Shown: positions 1-7,137 of the stretch, piece by piece
Layout: every line of letters starts with the position of its first letter
Position numbering within the stretch: the first letter of the stretch is position 1
Source: Nitrospira sp.
Lineage (GTDB): Bacteria; Nitrospirota; Nitrospiria; Nitrospirales; Nitrospiraceae
Direction: 5' to 3'
Assembly: GCA_024998565.1 (NCBI GenBank)
Contig: JACOEM010000011.1
Coordinates: 1 to 64,000 of the forward strand
DNA length: 64,000 nucleotides
Translations under genes and position numbers: made by a program
The notes under the pieces: generated by a model
What the model saw: only the letters and a program-made list of their open reading frames with translations
Database searches by the model: none
What the model was told of the DNA's origin: nothing

Positions 1-741
1 AAGGGTCGCGACCACCGAAGCCGCCGCCAGCTCTCCCCAAGGCATGGTGAATTCTCCCTGGAAGAGCGCGATGCCCACGGGCAATGTCTGTTGCTCCGGT
101 TGAGTGAGAATGAGCAGCGCAAAGAAAAATTCATTCCAGGCATAGATCAGGATCAGAATCGCGGCGGTGAAGATCCCCGGCGTCGCTAGCGGCAACGTGA
201 TCCGGAACAAAGTACCCCAAGGACCACATCCGTCAACGCGTGCGGCATCTTCGAGCTCGGGCGGCAATTCTTTGAAGAAGCTGGCGAGAATCCAGATCGC
301 CAACGGCAGGGTGAGGGCCACATAGGGCAACACGACGCCCCACCGGTGGTTGAGACCGCCGATTGTGTCGAGCAGTCGCCAGACGGGCCCGGCGATGGCC
401 ATTTGGGGAAACATCGACACGCAGAGCAACAGGGCCAGAATCCCTTGTTTCCCGGGGATGGTCAGCCGGGCCAGCGCGTAGGCTGCCGGGATGGCGAGCA
501 AAAGGGCGAGCAGCGTGGTGGACCCGGCCACGACGACGCTATTCAGCACGTAGTCGAAGAGATGATGGTCGAAGATGGCAGCGCGATAGAATCCCAGGTT
601 GCCTGATGGCCACCAGGCGGGAGGCGCAGCTTCGATCTCACCTTGCGACTTGAACGATGTGAGGACAAACCAGAGGAACGGTAGCAGACTCAGTCCCACC
701 GTAGCGATGATGCCCAGCGCGAGGAGGAGACGTCGATTCAT
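1..741 (-). CDS. Sugar ABC transporter permease, MalG type (partial, cut by left edge)
   Basis: Inner-membrane permease of a carbohydrate ABC importer; 247 codons are visible and the C-terminus lies outside the window. The protein starts MNRRLLLALG and has hydrophobic segments at about residues 5-28, 68-90 and 100-120. The EAA loop that contacts the ATPase is clear at about residues 161-190 (core ELEDAARVDGCGPWGTLFRI), as in MalG/UgpE proteins. Its ATG overlaps the stop of the upstream permease by 4 bp (ATGA), so the two are translationally coupled. Substrate is unknown; maltose, trehalose or another oligosaccharide is plausible given GH57 and galT nearby. No ATPase gene is in view. Confidence 0.9.
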   Translation of the reverse strand, partial: MNRRLLLALGIIATVGLSLLPFLWFVLTSFKSQGEIEAAPPAWWPSGNLGFYRAAIFDHHLFDYVLNSVVVAGSTTLLALLLAIPAAYALARLTIPGKQGILALLLCVSMFPQMAIAGPVWRLLDTIGGLNHRWGVVLPYVALTLPLAIWILASFFKELPPELEDAARVDGCGPWGTLFRITLPLATPGIFTAAILILIYAWNEFFFALLILTQPEQQTLPVGIALFQGEFTMPWGELAAASVVATL

Positions 742-1649
742 GGTTGCCTGCGCTCCAGGAGACTCGACCCGATGGCGCGCAGGTACGTCAACGACAGCGC
801 CAGGATCATCAGGAACACGGCCACGGAGACGGCAGAGCCATATCCGATCCGGCCTTCCGTGAACAGGGTTTGGTAACCATAGAACTGGAGCACCTGCGTG
901 GCGTCGCCCGGCCCGCCTTGTGTCATCACGAACACGAGATCGAAGACACGAAACGCATCCATGGTGCGAAACAGTAGCGCGAGCAACAGCGCGGGTTTTA
1001 GCAGCGGAAGGGTGATGTGCCAAAACCGTTGCCAGGCGGTAGCGCCGTCGACACGGGCGGCGTCGTAGAGATCGTCTGGAATCACCTGGAGGCCGGCCAG
1101 GATCAGCAACGCGGCGAAAGAGGATGTCTTCCAGACGTCCGCCAGTACGACGATGCCGAACGCCATGCCCGGATAGGCCAGCCAGGGGATATAGTCGGTG
1201 ACCTGTTCGCCGAACAACAGTAAGTTGGCGAACCCGTATTGGTCATTGAAGATATAGCGCCACAGTTGCGACGCGACGACCGTCGGAATGGCCCAGGGAA
1301 TCAGGATCGCGGCCCGCACGAGACCACGCCCGCGAAACCGCTCATGAATCACCAGCGCAATGATCAGTCCGCAGGCCAACTCGAGTATCGTGGAGAGGCC
1401 CACAAAGGCAAGGGTGACGACTAGTGCCTGTTGCGCCACCGGATCACGAAGCAGCGCCACATAATTGTCCAGCCCGACGAACGGACTGCCGAGCTGCGGC
1501 AGCCCGATGAAAATATTGTGCAGGCTGAGCCAGAGCGAATCCAACACGGGGTACAGTGCGAAGACCATTGTTACGAGCAGCGCCGGTGCCACCATCGTCC
1601 AGGCCGCCAGGCTGTCGCGATTTCGCAGGATTGAGGCGGTGCGGATCAT
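738..1649 (-). CDS. Sugar ABC transporter permease, MalF/UgpA type
   Basis: 303-residue inner-membrane permease, the partner of the MalG-type protein downstream. Six hydrophobic segments are visible and the EAA loop lies at about residues 191-220 (PDDLYDAARVDGATAWQRFW), diagnostic of the binding-protein-dependent transport inner membrane family. The start overlaps the stop of the solute-binding protein gene by 4 bp and the end overlaps the next permease by 4 bp, so the three form one tightly coupled operon read on the minus strand. The short N-terminal part without the MalF periplasmic insertion is more like UgpA, ThuF or SugA than E. coli MalF. The transported sugar cannot be read from the sequence. 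Confidence 0.92.
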   Translation of the reverse strand: MIRTASILRNRDSLAAWTMVAPALLVTMVFALYPVLDSLWLSLHNIFIGLPQLGSPFVGLDNYVALLRDPVAQQALVVTLAFVGLSTILELACGLIIALVIHERFRGRGLVRAAILIPWAIPTVVASQLWRYIFNDQYGFANLLLFGEQVTDYIPWLAYPGMAFGIVVLADVWKTSSFAALLILAGLQVIPDDLYDAARVDGATAWQRFWHITLPLLKPALLLALLFRTMDAFRVFDLVFVMTQGGPGDATQVLQFYGYQTLFTEGRIGYGSAVSVAVFLMILALSLTYLRAIGSSLLERRQP

Positions 1650-3046
1650 GGCGCAGCCCTCGTGAGGGCGAGTAGCCGATCGATGTGAGCGTCGGTCACG
1701 GCCGCTTCCTGAGCAAGGTCGAGGTCGTCGATGGCAAGGGCACGGCTGAAATAACGCTGTAGTAAATGCGAGATCGCGGGGTACAGGGGGGAACGCGGGC
1801 GAGCCGTCGCGGAGCGGAGGACGGTGAAGTGGTTCCGGAGTTGCGGCGCTGCTGTCAGCAGGTCGGGATCGGCAAACAGCGCCTGACGGGAGGGGGCGAT
1901 GCCGGCCTCCTGTGCGAACTTCTTTTGTATGGCCTGGCTGGAAAGAAACCCGATGAGCGCCCAGGCTTCGTTCGGATGCTGTGAGTAGGCGCTGATGCCG
2001 TAGAGCCAGCCGCCGAGTGCCGCGGCCGTGCGTCCCGGAGTGAATCCGGGAAGAGGCATCACGGCGACCTGTCCGGCGATGGTCGATCGAGTCCGGTTGT
2101 TGGCCAGTTCCCAGGCGTAAGGCCAGTTGCGGTGAAAGACTGCATGGCCTTGAAGAAAGACGGAGAGGGATTCCGGTTCTTGATAGGTCAACGCCGCGCG
2201 TGATGCAAGCCGGCCGATCACCCGGTCACGAACGAACTGCACGGCGGCCATCGCTTCAGGTTTAGCCAGAGTGGAATGTGTTCCATCCGACGTCAGCAGG
2301 CTCCCGCCGTGGCCGTCGATGAACTCCAGCAGGTTACAGACGAGGCCTTCGTACTGTTTGAATTGCGCCGTGTACCCGCGCAGGGTCGGGTTCGTCGATC
2401 GTTCCCCGGCGACGATGACGTCCGCCTGTCTGGCAACCTCCTCCCATGTCGCCGGGGGAGCGAAGCCGTACTTGGTCAGCAAGTCCGATCGATAGTAGAG
2501 CAGCCCGGCATCGATGCGACTCGGAACGCCGTAAAAATGGTCGGCATATCGGCCGACTTCAATAGTGGCGGGGAGAAATTCCTTGCGCATGGCCGGAGTA
2601 AATCGCTCGTCGAGCCGACGGGCCCAACCGGCTTCCCCAAACTCCGGCACCCAGATCACATCCATGAAAAAGACGTCGACCGTGGCGTCGCGATTTTTCA
2701 GCTTTTGCGTCAGGAGATCGTGATAGGCGGTCGAGCTGTGCGGGGCCAGTTCGCGCACGACCGAAATATGAGGATGGGTTTTGGTGAACTCGGCGAGGGC
2801 CTCGTCCCACACGCGCGGGTGATCGGGTTTCCAGGAGACGAATCGGAGCGTGATGGAGGCCGTCTGTCCCTTGGGCGGCGTGGCAGGTCCGGCGGCGATC
2901 GAATCGTTGAGTGGTGGACCGAAGAGAATCAACCAGAGAAGGAGTAGCGCCGCACGGCGTTGACGTTGATGACTGGCACGCAACAGATGGCGTGGTACGG
3001 ACTGAAGACATGAGTCTGTGAAAAAGGCGCGCACAATGCGACGCAT
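1646..3046 (-). CDS. Extracellular sugar-binding protein of ABC importer
   Basis: 466-residue periplasmic solute-binding protein of family 1 (MalE/ThuE/LpqY-like). After a basic N-terminus a hydrophobic stretch at about residues 32-43 ends in an Ala-rich cleavage region (SIAAG), so it is exported. Typical family segments follow: FVSWKPDHPRVWDEALAEF near the start of the mature protein, FFMDVIWVPEFGEAGW, and AWALIGFLSSQAIQKKFAQE near the C-terminus. It is the first gene of the importer operon and overlaps the first permease by 4 bp. I see no strong ribosome-binding site before the ATG used here, so the true start may differ by some residues. Ligand specificity is not deducible. Confidence 0.9.
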   Translation of the reverse strand: MRRIVRAFFTDSCLQSVPRHLLRASHQRQRRAALLLLWLILFGPPLNDSIAAGPATPPKGQTASITLRFVSWKPDHPRVWDEALAEFTKTHPHISVVRELAPHSSTAYHDLLTQKLKNRDATVDVFFMDVIWVPEFGEAGWARRLDERFTPAMRKEFLPATIEVGRYADHFYGVPSRIDAGLLYYRSDLLTKYGFAPPATWEEVARQADVIVAGERSTNPTLRGYTAQFKQYEGLVCNLLEFIDGHGGSLLTSDGTHSTLAKPEAMAAVQFVRDRVIGRLASRAALTYQEPESLSVFLQGHAVFHRNWPYAWELANNRTRSTIAGQVAVMPLPGFTPGRTAAALGGWLYGISAYSQHPNEAWALIGFLSSQAIQKKFAQEAGIAPSRQALFADPDLLTAAPQLRNHFTVLRSATARPRSPLYPAISHLLQRYFSRALAIDDLDLAQEAAVTDAHIDRLLALTRAAP

Positions 3047-3517
3047 GACAACTCTAGCTTATACACAGTCCATCCGGTCTGTGCAAAGGTGCAGGGCTTC
3101 AGCTGTAGTGGCGATGCGGCGGCTTAGCTTTCGCGGGACCTGTCCGGAGGCCGCTCAGCGCCCGGGGCCGAACTGCAGACACAGGACAGGTCGGGTCCGG
3201 CCTGGCGTCTTGACTGACTGAAATCTTATCCCTGAGATCACCGGCCGGAACCTGAGCGTCAGGTAGTTGGCCTCCGGCACCTGGTGCACATTCTCTACCC
3301 TTCCTGCAGTCTCAACCCTACACCGGCTGCCGAAGCCGCGGTGGAGATACACATAAATTACTATGAGATAGCACGATTTCTTTACGCACGTCTGTTTGGC
3401 ATGATCACTGCTCTTAATGAGTCCGGCTGGGACGGTGGTTCATGTCACGAGACGCCCGGTGAGCCGCTTTGCGATTGTCGAAAATGGTATTCCCTTAAGT
3501 CGCACGTGGGAGGTCAT
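3047..3517. other. Intergenic region between sugar importer and BACON gene
   Basis: This 471-bp stretch separates divergently transcribed genes and presumably holds both promoters. Short GC-rich inverted segments are visible around 3120-3190 and 3225-3275, but I could not recognise a known riboswitch or operator. Reading frames that cross it (for example one entering the BACON gene from 3284) lack a ribosome-binding site and look non-coding. Confidence 0.5.
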
Positions 3518-4186
3518 ATGAAACGAGGTCTGCGCCAGTGGTGTTCTTTGCCTGTGGGTGTCCTACCTCGAATGCTGGTGACTCTTGCCGTGATGCTGAT
3601 CGGAAGTGGGATGCTGCTTTCCGAAGCCCAGGCCCTACAAGCCAGTCCGACTAGTTTGACCTTTCAGGCCGTACAGGGTGGTCCCAATCCACCCAGTAAG
3701 ACGGTGAAGGTCTATAAAAGCAGTAGTCGAAAGGTCAGTTGGAGCGGGAAGGACAATGCCGGTTGGCTGAGTCTTTCACCTACGTCCGGTACTCTGGGAA
3801 GTTCCACGCTGCTGACGGTGTCCGTCAATATCAGCGGGCTGGCGGCCGGGACCTATTCCGGAACGGTGACGATCACGACCAGCAGGGGAAGCACCGTGGC
3901 GATACCCGTGACGCTCAAGCTCTCAGCTGCGACTTCTTCAACCACCACCGGGACGACGGCCGTTCTGGCGTGGAATGCCAATGCCGAAAGCGACCTAGCC
4001 GGATATAAGGTCTATTCCGGGACGTCTTCCGGCCGGTATGGGGCACCGGTTGACGTGGGGAAGTCCACGTCCTATCAGTTTTCGAACCTGAAACTCGGCA
4101 CCACCTATTACTTTGCCGTGACGGCGTACGATGTGAACGGGAATGAGAGCTTGCGTTCCAGTGAAGTGAGCAAGAGTATTTATTGA
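3518..4186 (+). CDS. Secreted BACON-like / fibronectin type III protein
   Basis: 222-residue exported protein. The ATG at 3518 is chosen because GGGAGG lies just upstream (3508-3513) and because it gives a clean signal peptide (basic MKRGLRQ, hydrophobic residues about 18-34, cleavage near AQA). Residues about 42-133 form a BACON-like beta-sandwich repeat (SPTSLTF near its start, WLSLSPTSGTL, and YSGTVTITTS at its end). Residues about 140-222 form a fibronectin type III domain (LAWNANAESDLAGYKVY, YYFAVTAYDVNGNES). Such pairs usually bind carbohydrate or other surface ligands. No catalytic domain is present. It stands alone, divergent from the sugar importer and convergent with ttuA. Its ligand is unknown. 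Confidence 0.85.
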   Translation: MKRGLRQWCSLPVGVLPRMLVTLAVMLIGSGMLLSEAQALQASPTSLTFQAVQGGPNPPSKTVKVYKSSSRKVSWSGKDNAGWLSLSPTSGTLGSSTLLTVSVNISGLAAGTYSGTVTITTSRGSTVAIPVTLKLSAATSSTTTGTTAVLAWNANAESDLAGYKVYSGTSSGRYGAPVDVGKSTSYQFSNLKLGTTYYFAVTAYDVNGNESLRSSEVSKSIY

Positions 4187-4229
4187 CGGGAGCATCAGCC
4201 GGAGGATGACCCGGCATTTCAGGCCAAGC

Positions 4230-5168
4230 CTAACGCGGCGTTGCGGTCTTGGCCTTTGCCATCATCTTGCAGTAGGTACAGATTTCCGCGGTGGTCGGTT
4301 GGCCGCAAGTCGTGCAGGGATGGAGTGTGCGTTGATCCTTTTCCGCCATGGATTCCGTGGCGGGCCCCGGCTTGGTCTGCTTCTCGAGAAACCCCCAGTA
4401 AAATCGTTGTTTCGTGCCGGGTGATTCCGTCTCCAGCCGGTTGAGGACCTCTTTATAGAGGATCATCTTGGATCCCTTGGCCATCGGACATTCTTCGACG
4501 ATGTAATCGATGCGATTGACGACTGCGTAAGCGGCGATTTCCCGTTCGGAAAGACGGCAAAGCGGTTTGACCTTCTTGGCGAATCCTTCGACCGATGCCG
4601 GCAAGGTGGGGCTTTGCTTGTCCAGATATTCATCCTGCCAGTGCAACACGTTGCCTAAGAGGCGAGCAGCCTCGTCATCCAGATTGTGGCCTGTGGCCAT
4701 CACGTCGTAGTCCTGTTCCACCGCGGCGCGATTGAACTGATACCGCTTGATGGTCCCGCACGTCGAACAGGTCGGGCGATGAAGAATGGTGGCCAATTCA
4801 CGAATGCCGGCGCCGGCTTCCTGCTCGACGACATGCACGATCAGGTTTGCTCCGTGGGCAGCGGCCACGTTGTCCGCGTAGTGCCGCACTTTCCGATGCG
4901 ATTCTTCAGAGTAGCTGCCGATGCCGAGATTCACATATAGCGCATCGGCGCGGTAGCCGAGCTTGAGGAGGATGTGCCACAGCGCAAGACTGTCTTTGCC
5001 GCCGGAGACGGCCACGAGGATGCGATCCTCGGGCGTGAACATCTTGAACGATTTGATCGCGCGCGCGACCTGCTCGTGCACGAAAGTCGTGAAGCAGCCC
5101 TTGCAGAAGGCGGCATTGTGTCGCGGGAGGCTGATGACGGCTTTAGTCTTGCACTTGCCGCAGTTCAT
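4230..5168 (-). CDS. ttuA: TtuA/Ncs6-family tRNA 2-thiolation ATPase
   Basis: 312-residue cytoplasmic PP-loop protein of the TtuA/Ncs6 (TIGR00269-like) group, which thiolates tRNA uridine using an adenylated intermediate. An N-terminal zinc ribbon uses C3/C6 and C22/C25; the ATP-binding SGGKDS loop is at 55-60. CSTC near residue 134 and ECP near 230 match the cysteines that hold the Fe-S cluster in TtuA. A C-terminal zinc ribbon (CTTC...CTYC) completes the family architecture. The upstream gene encodes a small protein ending in Gly-Gly, the expected sulfur carrier TtuB, 43 bp away on the same strand. TtcA is an alternative PP-loop family, but the two terminal zinc ribbons favour TtuA. Confidence 0.88.
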   Translation of the reverse strand: MNCGKCKTKAVISLPRHNAAFCKGCFTTFVHEQVARAIKSFKMFTPEDRILVAVSGGKDSLALWHILLKLGYRADALYVNLGIGSYSEESHRKVRHYADNVAAAHGANLIVHVVEQEAGAGIRELATILHRPTCSTCGTIKRYQFNRAAVEQDYDVMATGHNLDDEAARLLGNVLHWQDEYLDKQSPTLPASVEGFAKKVKPLCRLSEREIAAYAVVNRIDYIVEECPMAKGSKMILYKEVLNRLETESPGTKQRFYWGFLEKQTKPGPATESMAEKDQRTLHPCTTCGQPTTAEICTYCKMMAKAKTATPR

Positions 5169-5211
5169 AACGGTTCCACAATCGTGAAGGGTGAGAGGAG
5201 ATTCGCACCGT

Positions 5212-5406
5212 TCAGCCGCCGGAGATCACCGGACGGATTTCAATCTGGTCGGCGTCGGCAAGCATTTCATCTTCCGTGACGAGTTCATCGCCTCGGATGA
5301 CGAGGTGCGCCTCAATGACCAAGTTGAGTTCGCGCAGCACCTCTTTGGTGCGTTTGGGCCCTTTGATTTCAACTTGGCGTTGCGGGTGGCTGAGGTGAAC
5401 AAGCAT
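5212..5406 (-). CDS. ttuB: Ubiquitin-like sulfur carrier (MoaD/ThiS/TtuB type)
   Basis: 64-residue beta-grasp protein ending ...ISGG, the C-terminal di-glycine that is adenylated and thiocarboxylated in ThiS, MoaD and TtuB. The body (LRELNLVIEAHLVIRGDELV, then a DADQIEIRPV segment) matches the family, whose members are 60-90 residues long. ATG at 5406 gives the usual length; longer starts in the same frame add a basic, Pro-rich tail that looks non-coding. Position directly upstream of ttuA makes tRNA thiolation the likeliest role rather than thiamin or molybdopterin synthesis. No strong ribosome-binding site is seen, so the start is the weak point. Confidence 0.8.
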   Translation of the reverse strand: MLVHLSHPQRQVEIKGPKRTKEVLRELNLVIEAHLVIRGDELVTEDEMLADADQIEIRPVISGG

Positions 5407-5571
5407 GCGCGATGATACGGCTGAGTTGTGCGCGATTGCAATGCGTATGGGCCGCCGAGGTTCCGAAGGAGCTGGCGCGGGAGGGCGAGTCCGGATGAAA
5501 GGAAGGTCGCGCACCGTAGGAGCCACGGTGGTACCAACCTTCCCGCAGGAGCCGTGATGAGCCGCTGTTGG

Positions 5572-5724
5572 CTACTTGATGCCCGCGATGATCTGATAAA
5601 TCAGCAGGCCGACCACGCTGAGGAAGAGGAGGGCGGACCCGATTGCGAGACGCTTATATTTTTGATTCTGGAGATCCAGTTCGCTGAACGTTTCGTCTTT
5701 CCATTCGAGGTGTTGCACTTTCAC
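5572..5724 (-). CDS. Small single-pass membrane protein (50 aa)
   Basis: A 50-residue frame starting GTG and preceded by a good ribosome-binding site (AGGAGGG, 5 nt before the start on the minus strand). It encodes a charged N-terminal half ([20 protein letters not shown]) followed by a hydrophobic helix of about 20 residues ([20 protein letters not shown]) and a short AGIK tail. This is the layout of a small inner-membrane protein with its N-terminus in the cytoplasm. It lies 165 bp upstream of ttuB on the same strand and has its own candidate promoter. I do not recognise a family. Confidence 0.7.
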   Translation of the reverse strand: MKVQHLEWKDETFSELDLQNQKYKRLAIGSALLFLSVVGLLIYQIIAGIK

Positions 5725-5852
5725 GATACCCTCCTACCTTCTTGGTGGTCGCGGCCTCCCCATCCCGTTACATGTGGATGAATGTCTGAATGTGGTGCGA
5801 GTGGGCGTTCGCCTTCCGGCGTTCCCCAATGTCCTGAACCGATTACGTGGAT

Positions 5853-5882
5853 TTTATACTGTGTCGTACCTGCAGATGGCAA
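5853..5882 (-). promoter_or_regulatory. Candidate sigma-70-type promoter for the 50-aa membrane gene
   Basis: On the minus strand a -35-like TTGCCA (5877-5882) and a -10-like TATAAA (5853-5858) are separated by 18 nt. Transcription would start near 5846, about 120 nt before the GTG at 5724. Seen by eye only. Confidence 0.4.
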
Positions 5883-5973
5883 GAGAAGGTACTGGACAAA
5901 ATTCACGTACCGACGGAGATTTGTCCAAGACCTGTTGTACAGCATCGCTGCTTCAGGGAGGGATGAGCCTATG

Positions 5974-6002
5974 ATCGTGCGGGAATGGTGCGCCCGCACG
6001 AT
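5974..6002 (-). terminator. Hairpin downstream of galT
   Basis: ATCGTGCGGG and CCCGCACGAT form a perfect 10-bp stem with a 9-nt loop, starting 30 bp past the galT stop. There is no T-run after it on the minus strand, so it may be an RNA-stabilising or Rho-assisted structure instead of a classical intrinsic terminator. Confidence 0.45.
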
Positions 6003-6032
6003 GGCCGAGGGGGGGAGGACGTGTCGGCGCCC

Positions 6033-7034
6033 TTAGATCTCGGCGTCTCGCAGCGCCTTCGCCGCTTCTTCCGGAGCAACGGGGTTAATGTAAAACCCGG
6101 TGCCCCATTCAAATCCGGCCACCTGGGTGAGTTTCGGGATGATCTCGATGTGCCAGTGATAGAAGTCTCCGGTTTTTTCGTGCAGCGGCGAGCTGTGTAG
6201 GATGAAGTTGTAGGCCGGTCGAGCCAGCACGGTATCCATGCGCCGTAGCGCTTCGCCCAGGATAGGCGCCAAGAATTCGAACTGAGCACGTTGGCATTCT
6301 TCGAAATATCCGGCGTGACGCTTGGGAAGGATCCACATTTCAAACGGAAAACGGGGCGCGTAGGGGGTCAGGCAGACAAACTCCGGGTTCTCCAGCACCA
6401 CGCGGGTGCCTTCCGACGATTCCTGCCGCAGGATGTCGCAATAGATGCAGCGTTCCTTCTGCTGGAAATGCTGCCGGCATCCGTCGATTTCTTCGAGGAC
6501 GCTGGTGGGTACGACCGGCAAGGCGATGAGCTGAGAGTGGCTATGCTCCAACGTGGCGCCTGCCGTGGCGCCCTGATTTTTAAAGATCAGAATATATCGC
6601 AGCCTCAGATCCTTCTTGAGGTCGAGAATCCGGTCGCGATAGGCCCAGAGCACATCCTCCACCCGGTTTGCCGGCAGGTCGGAGAGGTGTTCCTTGTGAT
6701 TGGGGGTTTCGATGATGACTTCATGGGCGCCGATCCCGTTCATGCGGTCGTAGAGGCCGAGGCCTTCGCGTCCCATGTCGCCTTCGACATGCAGCGCGGG
6801 AAACTTATTGGGGATGACTCGCACGGTCCAATTCGGGCTGTCCGGTTCCGAGGCATGGGGCCGATAGGCGAGGATCTCTTTCGGCGTCAGACGTTCCTGG
6901 CCCGGGCAAAACGGACACATGGACGCAGAGGGAAGCGGCGCCGACGGCATAGACACGTCCTGGGGGCGTCCACCCCGTTCGGTTGAAATGATGACCCAGC
7001 GGCCGACGATCGGGTCTCTTCTCAGTTCAGGCAT
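6033..7034 (-). CDS. galT: Galactose-1-phosphate uridylyltransferase family (GalT)
   Basis: 333-residue cytoplasmic HIT-superfamily nucleotidyltransferase that exchanges UMP between UDP-glucose and galactose-1-phosphate (or a related ADP/UDP-sugar reaction). C40 and C43 (CPFC) begin the zinc site and the active-site histidine motif HSHSQ is at 164-168. The ATG at 7034 (MPELRRDPIVGRW) is chosen over one 7 codons upstream because GAGGAG sits 5 nt before it and because GalT proteins start this way. HSHSQ in place of the E. coli HPHGQ is common in bacterial homologues, some of which act on ADP-glucose, so substrate is not fixed. It follows the GH57 gene on the same strand, pointing to alpha-glucan breakdown or remodelling. 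Confidence 0.9.
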   Translation of the reverse strand: MPELRRDPIVGRWVIISTERGGRPQDVSMPSAPLPSASMCPFCPGQERLTPKEILAYRPHASEPDSPNWTVRVIPNKFPALHVEGDMGREGLGLYDRMNGIGAHEVIIETPNHKEHLSDLPANRVEDVLWAYRDRILDLKKDLRLRYILIFKNQGATAGATLEHSHSQLIALPVVPTSVLEEIDGCRQHFQQKERCIYCDILRQESSEGTRVVLENPEFVCLTPYAPRFPFEMWILPKRHAGYFEECQRAQFEFLAPILGEALRRMDTVLARPAYNFILHSSPLHEKTGDFYHWHIEIIPKLTQVAGFEWGTGFYINPVAPEEAAKALRDAEI

Positions 7035-7066
7035 CTCGACTCCTCTAGTTGTCAATGGTCACTGCG

Positions 7067-7133
7067 CAATGCTCGATGTCCAATGACGGGGCGGATGGTG
7101 ACGACCTCATTGAGCAGGGAGCCTTGAGCATTG
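7067..7133. repeat. CAATG/CATTG short repeats between galT and GH57
   Basis: The gap carries repeated CAATG words (around 7052, 7067 and 7081) and their complements (around 7109 and 7129). CAATGCTC at 7067-7074 and GAGCATTG at 7126-7133 can pair across 51 nt. No function is evident. Confidence 0.4.
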
Positions 7134-7137
7134 TTGT

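Larger units (their letters stand above)
5725..6032. other. Intergenic region between galT end and small membrane gene
   Basis: 308 bp without a convincing gene. It contains a perfect 10-bp hairpin just after galT (5974-6002) and a minus-strand promoter candidate (5853-5882). A 92-codon minus-strand frame crosses it but lacks a ribosome-binding site and family likeness. Confidence 0.55.

Noticed and set aside
3284-3517. Cyclic-di-GMP riboswitch or other known riboswitch before the BACON gene
   Set aside because: I looked for the conserved GEMM and cobalamin words and did not find them.
5725-5999. 92-codon minus-strand frame between galT and the small membrane gene
   Set aside because: No ribosome-binding site, no motif, and the sequence overlaps a hairpin and promoter candidate.
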